Below are positions 43,536 to 54,296 of a DNA stretch of 64,000 nucleotides, in pieces. Location: the NCBI GenBank assembly GCA_964036045.1, contig OZ038388.1, positions 36,162,497 to 36,226,496 of the forward strand. Reading direction: 5' to 3'. The stretch's first letter is position 1. Each line of letters starts with the position of its first letter. The notes under the pieces were generated by a model. That model was not told the origin of the DNA. It worked only from the letters and a program-made list of their open reading frames with translations, and made no database searches. This DNA comes from Eutreptiella sp. 'Long Island Sound 2002'. Its lineage: Eukaryota > Euglenozoa > Euglenophyceae > Eutreptiales > Eutreptiaceae. The translations under genes were made by a program, and so were the position numbers.

Positions 43536-43895
43536 CTGGTTTGAGGAGATGTGGCCTGCTCTGATGGCCCATCATGACACCCCCACACCGGGTGGTTTGT
43601 CCCCTCACCAGATTCTGTTCGGCAGGGATCCCCTGGGTCGGGGACTTCCCTTGTCTGGTGATGGCATGGCCATGGATGCCAAGGAGTTCTTCGCGCGGCA
43701 AGGGCAAACGGCGCGGGACATCCGCCAGCAGCTCGAGAAGGAGCATGCTGAGCGTCAGAAGTCCGCCCCGAGCTCGACAGCGCAGAAGTTCAGGGTGGGA
43801 GACCCGGTGTGGGTGATCAGACCCCGCCCTATGGGCACCCACCGCACCAAGACCTGGTTCACACCCGGAGAGGTGGTCCGCAGGATTGGTGAGGA
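43536..43895. repeat. 360-bp target duplication, right copy, flanking T-poor insertion 2
   Basis: Partner of 41367-41726; pol continues colinearly to its stop after it. Confidence 0.9.
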
Positions 43896-44283
43896 CACCT
43901 ACCGCATCAAGGTGGGTCACGGACAGTTCCGGGAGCGCCACGAGAGTCAACTCCGTGTGCGGGAACCCGACCTCCGTGGCCAGCATGTGTCCCTGAGCTA
44001 CGCTGCACATGAGGCTGACTCAGACGACGACTATGCTGAGCAGGACGACTATACAGTCGAGAAGATCCTGGCTCAGCGTCCGAAAGCATCGGCACCAGGA
44101 GGCCTGGAGTTCAAGGTTCGTTGGCGAGGCTATGGGCCGTCCCACGACACCTGGGAACCCGTCTCCTCGTTCGTGCCGCGGGTCAATACTCCCTTCATGG
44201 AGTACATCCGCAAGCACAAGACCAAGATCCATGTCTCGGACTTGGCAGCACTCACCAGGGCGATTGCAGCCAGGGGTGCCTGA

Positions 44284-45702
44284 TTAGCGCCCTGGGCTCT
44301 CCCCTGATGCAGTTTGAGCGCTTGTGTGGTCGACGGATCGTCCCTCACTTGCTTGCTCTCTTCCATCTTTCGGTGACCTGCCGTCAGAGTGGCCATATAC
44401 CCCCCCCTGCTGTATCCAGAGGAGGATGGCCCCTCTCTTCTTCTATTCGTCACCCCCCCCCCTGCTGAATCCTTGGGAAACCAGGTAGGGCGACTGACCT
44501 TCATATTTCTGAGCTCTTGGGGCCTTGAAGCCCATAGGACGTTGCGCAACGGATGCCGCTGTCATTGGCATTGCGATTTTTTTGGTGTGTGGTCTGGTTC
44601 CATGGCACTTGCGGAACCCAGACCAGTCGACGTGTGTCAGCTGACTATATATGGCCTGAACTCAGGCGTTTTCCTGTCCACCCTCCTGCATGTGCCTTAT
44701 CCTAACAGGGGCGTGGTTTGGCACTCTGTCCAGAGTGTGTTTACACGCCTGTTTACCTGATTATTGCTTACTTTTTCTGCCCTGCAGGATATGTGCATCT
44801 GTATGTTGCTGTCTTCAGCCCATCGCCGGACCGTGGACTGTTTTTTCCCCTCTGAAGGGATGCGAATCGTATACGCAGGCGCCCTGAGTCGCCGTTTACA
44901 TGCTTTTACTTAAGGTCCAGCCTGGACCAGTACCTAAGTACAGATTCTTCTGTTTGAGTGCCCGTGATACCGTGTGCCCTATTCGCTGTGATGTGTGGAG
45001 ATCCTGGTGGCGCCAGGCGGGAAGCCCAGTTGCCTGACTACACTCCCAGCGGTCCGCCACTGTCAGTCCCAGTGTGAGCCTACCGACTCGCAGACGCACT
45101 TGCAGTCGGATGGCGGCCTCCGGTGCTCCTGACCTCGGTCAGTCTGCCTGGGAAACTGGTGGTTTGAGGAGTCGACGCCTCCGCCCACACTGCATGAGGA
45201 CTCCCTCATGTATGGCCTTCGTGGTAATAGGGCGAGGGAAAAGACGGCCCTGATGCCCGATCCCTTAAGGAGGAGCTCGTTCGGCTGTACCACTCTGGAC
45301 TCGCGTTGTATGGATATGGACCTGGTGCGCCCGAGGAAGGACCCGTGGGGACTCTCCCCAGTTGGCGGGCCTTGGGAAGCTTGGGGTAGCCTGATGGATC
45401 TTTGTGGTCGCTCTCGACCTGTCGGACCACCTCGGTCGTCGTGTGTCGCCTATGTTGGCCGTGTATGCCACTGCCAATGTGGTGGTGACCGTAGCAGCCG
45501 GCACCCGGTGCGCCTGGTATGGGTTAACGGGTCCTTTGGATGCCGAACAATCGCCGCCAGGACCCGGGACTTGGTACTTGATACTGTACATGCGCTACAA
45601 GCTTTTACAGCATCATACCTGTCTTACTGTGGGATTTTGACAGCCTAACCTGTGAATCAGCCTGAAGTGAGGATGTGGCACCCCCCTTCAGGAGATGGTC
45701 CT
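44284..45702 (+). other. A3 3' untranslated region, upstream part
   Basis: Colinear with the A2 3' UTR. It contains a 146-codon frame at 45208-45648 whose pieces appear in A2 as two frames; no domain recognised. It is interrupted by Y at GGGTA and resumes at 56493. Confidence 0.65.
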
Positions 45703-45707
45703 GGGTA
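45703..45707. repeat. Target-site duplication (left) of Y
   Basis: GGGTA, repeated at 56488-56492. The empty site is readable in A2 around 10288-10297, where CTGGGTACCCGC occurs (minus strand) without an insert. Confidence 0.95.
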
Positions 45708-46240
45708 TGTAAGTGCGGCTAACCCCCATCTGCTCAGATTTTCACTGATCTAACCCAGATTGACTACATTTTGGTCATTTTCTTTGCTTCGGCGGAATCG
45801 CCGCCTCGCAGCTCAGTCTCAGGATATTTCCTATATATTTCAGATATGCCGGATTTGATTCCGCGGTCCATTCCCCGTAAATCCGCCGCGTTCCGCTATT
45901 TCAGCTGGAATTGCCATTTGCCGCTGACGCGCGCTCGCGGGCCAGATCGGCCAAACGTTTTTACATAATTGGATTATTTAAATCTTTTCAGACAGTTTTG
46001 GACACTCAGATGTATTTAGAATAATCCGCATCAATTTTCTTCATAGACTGGGATTTTCTGCCGGACCACAATCAGCATGGACCTTGCTTCAGTTGTTGCT
46101 GCTCTCGCCTCCGTTGGTGTCCGAGTATCCGGTTCTACCCCCAATAGCAACGTTCAGGGAGACTCCTCGCGTGCCTGCCCCACTGGTCTTGCCCGCCCCG
46201 AGCCCTCCGGCACCATCAACGACCCAGGGCAGCACTTTCA
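45708..46240 (+). repeat. Y 5' LTR (533 bp), containing the gag start
   Basis: TG...CA termini. A TATA-like CTATATATTT lies at 45831-45840. The gag ATG is at 46077, so the last 164 bp of the LTR are coding. Confidence 0.95.
45831..45840 (+). promoter_or_regulatory. Putative TATA box in Y 5' LTR
   Basis: CTATATATTT, about 246 bp upstream of the gag ATG; repeated in the 3' LTR at 56078-56087 with one change just after it. Confidence 0.4.
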
Positions 46241-49112
46241 TGGTAGCAGAGGCTACCTGAATGTTGTTCCTTTGGTGTCCCAACCACAGTTAGCTCCCCA
46301 GTACGGCCCCGTAGACTCCGCCGCTCCTGGAGACGTAACAATTACGCTGCCGTGGTGCTGTGCGAACGAGGCCTTGAGAGGAATGCCTTGCGCAAGCCCA
46401 AGCTGCCCAAGAAGGGCACAAATCAGCAGCTGTGGAGGCCCAGATTACCATCAAGATCCCAGTCGAAATTGGCCATCAAGCAGCTGGAATCTCCCAGCCT
46501 ACGGCGATGGCAACGCTCCGGTGGACCTTACGGAGCTGGCAGGTACCCATATCCCTTACCAATGTCCCACATTCGAGACCATCGAAGCCGACATTGACGA
46601 CATTGAGATGGGTGGTCCAGGTGAGGTACCTACCTATAATCGACCAGCTGATTGGGCACAATGGGACAACCATTTGTCTTCAGAAGTGACCCGTAACCTT
46701 GAGGCGCTTGAGGCCCTTTGTCTATTAGCCACGTCTAAGCTGATAGGACAAGAAAGAATCGCCTCTGATTTTTTATTCGAATATTTTTTCCTCCTTCAAG
46801 AAGAAATTAATACCAGGATGTGGTGGTGTTCTCAAGAAGATGACTCTTTTGCCATTTTTTTGCAGATCTGGGAGGCAAGTCCTTTCCCGAAGGAGAAGAC
46901 CAAGGCACCTGTTGCCGGGCCCTCCGCCCCTCATCCCCCTGTTTCCATCCGCGACGATCTAGCCGCCGCGGTTGAGGAAGGAATTTTAGAGGCAGCCAGG
47001 CAGGCAAGCCTGGAAATTAGGGCTGAAGGAGCTCCCCAAGTGGACTCCTGGCTGCGAACCACTGAGATTAGCGGTCCGACAGCCTGCTCAGGCCCTTCAG
47101 GACACGGTATGTACTGTCCTGCCGACTGCTCTTGCAGATTACAGCGAGATACTGAGCTCCAATTGCTCAAAGATCAAATGCAACTCATCATTCAGACGCT
47201 GGGAATTAAAGATCTTTTCAAGACACACATGCGGTCTGAGGGCGCATCATCGGTGGAACAAACAACAGAACCGTCGGAGGAGGCGACAGAAATTTTTTCG
47301 ATTGCTCCTTCGGTGGACTCTAAGACCACCGACGCAAGGATCAGCAGGACTAAGCTAAAGGAAAGGGTTACAATCTCTCGATCTCAGAGTAGGTCGGCGA
47401 AGGCTAGGACTGAGGCTCAGAATGCCAAGCGAACTGCCTCCCGTACTGCCCTTCCTGCTGCTGATTCCAATGCATTAGCCCAGATGTTGCTCGCCCAGAC
47501 CCTCGCCGGAGCTGGTGTGGCTAATGATGCCGCCAAGGTGTCTGCCATTACGGCCGGTGTTGGGCTGGATTCACTTCTAAATCCTACTTCATTGCGACTT
47601 CGTCAGGTTGCCAAGCAACCGAAGTATAATGGAAACCCCAGACGTTGGCCTCAGTTCCAACGGGAATTTAAACTGTGGGTTAAGACTCAAAAACTCCAAG
47701 ATGATCAGTTCCTGATGGCCCTCTTGGACTGCCTTGAGGGAGCGCCGGCCAACACTTGGCTCAGAACCTGGAGTGATCGTGAAGATTCAAGTTCCCCCCT
47801 TACCTTTGATGAGGTGTGGGAACAGTTGGAGGTACGTGGATCCCGGCTGCCAGAGGATCATTACCACCAGATGTTGAAGAATTTTCCTTCATTCTCTCGA
47901 TTAATCTTGCACGAAGTGCAAGACAAGAGACAGCGCTTCTGGAATCTAGTGGAAGAATCTGAACATTCAGGCGAAAAATTTTCCAGTGCCGAGCTGAAAA
48001 ATTTGATTTTTGACAAGATCCCCCCCGAAACTGCCGCCACCCTTCGGAATAAACAGTCCGAAGAAAAGGTCAAGACCTGGTGGGCAGAGGTCGAAGGCTT
48101 TGATGCCTCGGCCAACAGGTTTACGGTCAGGGAGGCACTTCAAAAGTGCTCCCCCACGTCGTTTTCCAAGGTGAAATTCACTGAAAACACGTGGAAAATC
48201 AAATTTAATGAACACGAGGATCGGGACTTGTTTGTCCAAGTCCTCAACAAGGGAGTAAGTTTCCACGGCCATCGCCTGAAGGCCAGGAACTGGGTGTTTT
48301 CGTTCACCCCGCAGGAACTGTGGGAAGAGGTTGAGCGGCTCGCTGACGCCGCCAATCAAAATTTCCATGAGGGTCTTGGGGGAAACAAGAATACCCAGCA
48401 AAACACCCAAAATGGGGCCCAAAAGGGCAACAAAAAGGTGAATGACACCCGGAATGTTCAGGATCATTGTAGCATCTGTCTTCTTTTAGGTTCTACGAAC
48501 CGAGCTAAGACGCATTCTACTGGTAATCACCGATGGTCTGCTTACAATCACAAGGTGATTGGTGAAAATGTCAGTAATTCGCAGAATTCAGACAGGAATG
48601 ACAGACAGGTGCATGGTGCAAAGGGGGGAAAGGGTAATCCGACCCCCTCCGGTGGAAACAAAAATACTGGAGGCCCTGGCGGGTCCCAAGGCAAAGGAAA
48701 TCGGACTCCATCCGGCTCCGGTGGGCAGCCAAACGGCCAGACAAGTCTCAATGGCAACGCCGGAGGCGGAAATCGAAATCCAGGCCAAACCCCTTAATCC
48801 GGTACAAACAAAGGAAATGCTCCAGGATCACAGGGTAAAGGTAAGGGAAATCCTTCAGGAACCCCTTTCTCTGGTAAGGGCAGAGGGCGTGGCGACGGTG
48901 GTGGCCCATCATCCGGCGGCCGTGGCCGTGGACTTGGAAAGGGCAACCATCGTGTGGATCAGGTCTCAGGTGCAGATCAGGTGTCCGATGCGGATCGAGA
49001 TTATGTCGAAAATGCCCTGAATCCAGCAGATGATCCGTTCCAAGATGAGTGGATCGACGAATCAGGCTGTGTCCACAATGTTAACGCAGCCACTGGAGGT
49101 CAGAACGCCTAG
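46077..49112 (+). CDS. gag: Gag of element Y, with an internal UAA
   Basis: Structural polyprotein of about 1011 codons, from ATG 46077 (inside the 5' LTR) to UAG 49110-49112. Residues 1-55 are encoded by the LTR and residues 55-59 by the primer-binding site. A capsid-like retrotransposon Gag domain begins near residue 503 (PKYNGNPRRWPQFQREF). An RRM-like segment follows at about 696-757 (WKIKFNEHEDRD, then VSFHGHRLKARNW). A Cys/His cluster lies near 797-818 (CSICLLLG...THSTGNH), a poor match to a standard CCHC knuckle. The tail is Gly/Asn/Lys-rich. A UAA at 48795 interrupts this tail; the same frame continues with the same composition (SGTNKGNAPGSQGKGKG) to UAG 49110, so UAA is probably a recent nonsense change. 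Confidence 0.85.
46241..46252 (+). other. Primer-binding site of Y, matching initiator Met tRNA
   Basis: TGGTAGCAGAGG directly follows the LTR CA. It complements the 3' end of eukaryotic initiator Met tRNAs whose acceptor ends CCUCUGCUACCA (as in vertebrates). It is in frame within gag. Confidence 0.75.
49110..49112 (+). other. In-frame UAG between gag and pol of Y
   Basis: UAG GGG AGC, followed by an open frame in the same register through the protease. The context resembles UAG CGG AGC of family A. Confidence 0.55.
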
Positions 49113-52100
49113 GGGAGCCACGAAAATCGCCCCTCCCCAGGCGATTTCAGGCATGATCCCCGGATTCCAGATCGACCATTACTTGATGTAGGGTCGCTTG
49201 TCTCCTCTCCCCTGGATCCGGCAGCGGATCCTTCTGTTGTAGTGGACGAGGTTGGTGTACAGTCCAAGCACAGGGCCCGTCAGTTTGTCACAAAGCTGTG
49301 GGTCTCTGATTGCAAGGGAAATTTCCATCTCGCCACTTGTTTGTGTGACAATGGATCAGAGGTAAATCTCCAATCCAAGTCATTCTTACCCGACGACTGC
49401 GTGTTTGAGTCGCCTCATCCTGTTACCCTCGAGGGAGTTTCTGGACATTCTCTCGCAGGTGGGCAACGCGGTTGTTATATATCAACTCATTTGGTCGCTC
49501 AAGACCTTTGGGAAGAGCAAAATGTGGAAGAAGTTGTCCTTAAGGATGACTACTTCTATCGTGCCGACATAAAGTATGACCTTTATTTGGGCCATCCTTG
49601 GCTTCGCAAGAACAGGGTAGCGCCCGTAGGTCATCGTCGTTGTTTTTTGCTGGAGTCAGGTCCCTTGGAGCGTCCTGAATTTCGTTTTTTGCACGCAGGG
49701 TTTAAAAGTGCAGAAGAATTTTTGAAGCAAAAGGTGACACCAAAATTTGGTGAAGATGTCACCATTGCAGAGGTGAATGGGAGTGCCGATTACTCCCAAG
49801 AGTTAGAATGTCTTCGTAGGGACTCCCAGCCACGACGCCCTTCGCGCTGGCACTCTTCATCCTACAGAGTTGTCGACAAATGGCGCGATGCAATTTGTGA
49901 ATATTTTCATGAACACCATTCCTTTTGGCCACAGTATGATGCCTTTGCTAACCGTATGAACAAGCGCTTCGACAAGCACTTTAGCGACGCTTGGACCCAT
50001 AAATGGGACAAGAAGTTGTGGATTAATCCTCCGTTTCACTTAATCCAGCAGGTCATCCACAAAATCAAGCAAGATAAAACCCAGGCAATTTTAGTTGTGC
50101 CCTTGTGGGACGACAAGCCTTGGTTTCAGGAATTACAAGACATTTGTGTAGATTAGATCGAACTTCCCAGGAAGATTAAGCTGTATGCCAGGGACGACAC
50201 AGGTCCCCTGCCACAGCGGTCCTGGAGTTCGCTTGCATTCCTGGTGGATGGAAAGCTTTCTGACTCTAATTCTGCTGATTCTGGTACTGACTCTTGTGTT
50301 GGGTCTGAATCTGAGGTTGAGCGTGGTACTGATGATGAATCTATTTTTTCTGATTTTTGTCCGTCAGATACCCAAGGTGATCCAACGTCCAATGGATCCG
50401 CCTCGTCTCCCTCTTCCCCAATACGATCGACATCGAAAAGAATCTTCAGTGCACGGGCGAAGAAAAATTCCAAATTGCGCCGCAAATTCAGTGTTTTTTT
50501 TGAAAAACCCCCTGTGGAAGCTTTCATGGATCCTTTCGAGGAGCTGGATCACGAAGAGAATCTCTGGGATTTCGACACAAGACCCACCTATCTTCAAGAG
50601 GCAGTTGATACGGACCTGTTTAGGGACATCCGTAGGAAGATTCTTCCTGCCAAAGCCGAAGAAGTCGCCAAAGTTTTTTCGACAGTAATTCCTGGCGATC
50701 AGGTGGACACTGAATTGTGTTCCAAGTCAAGAGAAAAGATTTTTGAGGAACGGAAGGACACAACCCTTTCAGGGAAGTTGATCAAAGACCCCCCTGTCCG
50801 TGGGCAGTTCGGTGAAGCCTTCATCGAGCTTCGTGAAGGGTACAAGGCGAAGAAACAGCGCCCTTATGAGAACCATGGACATAAACATGAGATCCTCAGA
50901 AAAATCATCGAGAGAAATCTCAGGGAATTTGGTTGGCTTGAGGGTTGTATGACCAGCGAATGGTGCTGTGCACCCTTCACAGTCCCGAAGCCACCGCCTG
51001 CAGACCAGAACACTATTGATGGTTGGCGAATGGTTGTTGATTTTCGCAATCTCAACGCCGAAACCAAGGCGGATTCACACCCCCTGCCCCTCATTGAGGA
51101 GGAAATCGCCAAGAGGGCAAGAGGTCGTTTGTTTTCTGTGCTGGATCTCCGTCACGGCTTTCACCAAATGCCGTTGAGGAAGGACAGCCGACCTCTCACC
51201 TGTATGTGCACGCCATGTGGCCCAGTCCAATGGACGGTCATGCCCATGGGCCTGAAGAATGCCCCCTCGTTTTTTCAAAGAATGATGGAGGATGTGCTTT
51301 TTTCAACCCATCCTGAGCTTCGTGCCTTCGTGAGCGTGTACATAGATGACATAATCATCGCGACGGAGGGGGAGGGACTGACCGAAGCCGAGCTGGTGGC
51401 CCTACATGAGAAGCAGCTGAACCAAGTTTTGGACATTCTTGACGCCAATCAGCTGATTTGTGGGCCAAAGAAGGGAAAATTATTTTTAAAATCAGTCGAA
51501 TTTTGTGGTTCTCTCCTAGAGAATGGCACCCGACGACCCAGTCCAGGGAAGCTCGTCGCTATTCAGAAGTGGAAGCGCCCTGAGACGATCACGGAGTTGA
51601 GAGGATTCCTGGGTTGTTGCAATTTTTACCACACTTTTGTGCCGAATTATGCCAAATTTGCTGCCCCCCTCACTGAATTATTGAAGGTAGGGAGAGATGC
51701 GGGCAAGGCAGGTTCAAAGGTTCGTGTCAAGTGGACTGACGAGTGCGAGGAGGCCTTCCATCACTTGAAGGCGGCCCTCTGCGAAGTCGCCACGTTGCAT
51801 GTGCCCCAATGTGACCGACCCTTCTACATTAGAACCGACGCTTCTAGGTACGCGATCGGAGCTGTCCTTGAACAGGTTGATGAAGCCACTGGTGATCATT
51901 ACCCTCTTGCATTTTGGTCTCGGAAGCTAGCCCCACGCCAAATGCAGTGGTCGCCGCGTGAGCAAGAAACCTACGCCATAATCTGCGCTCTAAAAAAGTA
52001 CCAATCGTGGGTTGGCACCAATCGAGTTGAGGTCCTGACGGATCATCGATCTCTGGAGTATTGGGCCACCGAACACATTGATACTGTCGCGAGCCCAGCT

Positions 52101-54296
52101 GGTCGACGGGCGGGATGGCACGAATTTCTCAGTCTGTTTGACCTCCATGTGTCGTATTTGCCTGGAAAACACAACACGGTAGCGGATGCTCTGAGCCGAT
52201 GGGCTTACCCCGCCTCAGAGGGGCTGCAAAGTACCAACATCCATGGTACGGAGCAGGACCGCCATGTCATCATCGAATGGGATCAGGAAGAAAAAAAGCT
52301 CATTCGACGTGCATGCATGCAGTGCGCTGTTAAACAGCACGCATTACCGTGCCATGACATCACGGCCATCACAGATCCGGCGCATGCTCATGAGATCTGC
52401 ACCAAAACACTGAAAGTCGTGGAAAAAGTCACCGATCCCTCCTCAGGGAGTGTGAAACGGTTTGACTATACCCGACAAGTAAGTCGATTTCGGTTGATCC
52501 AGGGCATTAAGCGTCGAGATCCGGCCAAAACTCCACCCCTGCCTAAAGATTCCCTGATCATCCGTGACTGGACGTCCGATTACCTGCAGGATCCCATGTT
52601 TAAAGAGGTCTTTGGAAATCTCAAATCCAAAGATGCTCACAAGGATGGGATTTTTGCTGAGTACTCGTTGGATGGGGGGAAGCTGTGGATGGAGGGTAAA
52701 TTGTGCGTACCAGACGCCCTGGCCCCCCGAGTGTTAAACTGGTGGCATAAATGGGAGTCCCCCCACGCACATGGCCGTCGACTGTGGTCGATGATTAAAC
52801 ATAGGTTGTTTGGCTCACGGCTATATACTCACTGCATGAAAGTAGCCGCCGGATGTGCCCAATGTGCTGTCTCGACGCCCCCCAGCGCGAAGAAGCACGG
52901 CCATCTGAGGCCTCATCCTATTCCGGAGCGCCTCTTTAACAGAGTCACCAGTGATTTCTTCTATCTCGGTGAACTCGATGACGAAGAGTGCCATTGGACT
53001 AATAAAAAAGTCAATGGTGTGCTCCTTATTCAGTGCCGTCATTCCGGCTACATTCAAGTGTTGCCTTGCAACATTGAGTCGATGACTGGCAAGGCTGCCG
53101 CCAAATGGTGCGCGCAGACCTGGATGGGAGGCTGGGACGTCCCATCCGAGGTGGTGACGGATTCAGGCAAAGAGTACACCTCCGAATGGTGGAAAGAATT
53201 ATGTGCTCGCCTTGGAATCCACCACCTCCGATGTGAAATCCACTCGCATCGAGCGCTGCCTGGCGAAAGAGCCGGCCGCTCTATAATTAATATGCTTCGT
53301 AAGGAGCTCGCGAGTGAAAAGGATTTCCATTGGATGGAAGTTCTCTTCGCATTGCTTCGCCGTTACCACAACACGCCTTTGTATCATGGCCTTTCTCCAA
53401 ATGAAATTGTCTTTGGACGAAAGAAGTGTTGGTGGAACATGCCGTTGAATAATCCTCGCCCCTGTAAGGATGCTTCGTTGTTTTTGGACGACGTCCAACG
53501 AGCAGATAAAACTGTCTCCAAATTAATCGAGAAGCATCAAGCTGACTGGCTTTGGGTCCAAAATCAAGGCCGAAAAAACCCCCACAATTTTGAAGTCGAT
53601 GATCGAGTTTGGCTTCGAAAATCCGAAACGACCCTGGACGGAGATGACAAGCTTCTTCCCTTGTGGGAGGGGCCATTCGCTGTTACAGCGCGTCTTGGTG
53701 AGAACAGGTGGAGGATTCGTGTGGATGTCAGCAGCGAAATTGACGTTTCGGGCGATCGCCTCAAGAGAGAGATCCCCTCCCCCAAGGATCGAGTTAAACC
53801 CCTTTTTTGGACTGCGAAACATTTGTCTGATCGGGTCATCGAAGGGGGGAAGTACGAACTCAAGAGGATTGTTGAAGCAAGACGTGACGCCAAGGGCGAA
53901 TGGGAATTTCTGTGTGAGTGGAGGGGCTTTGATTCCAGTCACAACAACTGGGAACCAGCCCAATCTTTTGTCCATGGATACACCAAGGGGTTCATCGACT
54001 TCCTCAAGAAGCACCCCGAAATTGGTGTACTCCTGACAGATTGTTTGTCGAAACCAGACAGACAAGTGGAGAGCGACGGAAAAAGACCTGTGGTGAATCG
54101 AGATCCAGCCTTTTATGGCCCTCAGCAGCCACATTCCAGGGCTGATCCGTCGATCCCCCCTCCTGCGGTCAGGCCAGCCCAGGAGCCAAATGAGGACCAA
54201 GCTTCGAGTTCGGCCGCTGATTTGCAGCGCCCAAGCCGTACGAGGGCCAGGCCAGACAGGTTGGTGGTCACATGTATTCGTGCTTGGCCGAATTGA
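49113..54296 (+). CDS. pol: Pol of element Y: protease, MT-like domain, RT, RNase H, integrase, chromodomain
   Basis: A single frame from the codon after UAG 49110 to UGA at 54294, broken only by UAG at 50154-50156. Order: protease-like region with LCDNGSEVN (about 49341-49367), where the usual DTG/DSG Thr/Ser is Asn; Dam-like domain 49878-50129 with DAFA, INPPF (50022-50036) and VVPLW; a serine/acidic linker; RT with YIDD (51339-51350); RNase H with IRTDAS; integrase zinc finger (HAHG, CAQC); core Asp, Asp and Glu (SDFF, TDSGKEY, PGERAG); and a chromodomain (CEWRGFDSSHNNWEP, near 53910-53960) with a short Ser/Pro-rich tail. All RT, RNase H and integrase catalytic residues are present, so the copy is close to functional apart from the stops. 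Confidence 0.9.

Larger units (their letters stand above)
37138..44283 (+). pseudogene. pol: Pol of A3, interrupted by one nonsense codon and T-poor insertion 2
   Basis: Homologous throughout to A2 Pol. Protease shows VDTEA, so Gly of the DTG motif is replaced and this protease is probably dead. The MT-like domain is at about 38075-38320 (LDAFSS, HCPRW). A UAA at 38323-38325 replaces a Ser codon of A2. The frame then stays open through RT (FVDD), RNase H (RTDAS) and integrase with an intact D, D, E set (MDVFS, CSDRGPQF, RAEVAG) to 41726, where the 1809-bp T-poor insert lies. A 360-bp duplicated stretch resumes pol at 43536, and the chromodomain (FKVRWRGYGPSHDTWEP) completes it, ending in UGA at 44281. 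Confidence 0.85.

Noticed and set aside
48559-49020. Separate ORF overlapping the end of Y gag
   Set aside because: The gag frame itself continues past UAA 48795 with matching Gly/Lys/Asn-rich composition, so the overlapping frame is a shadow.
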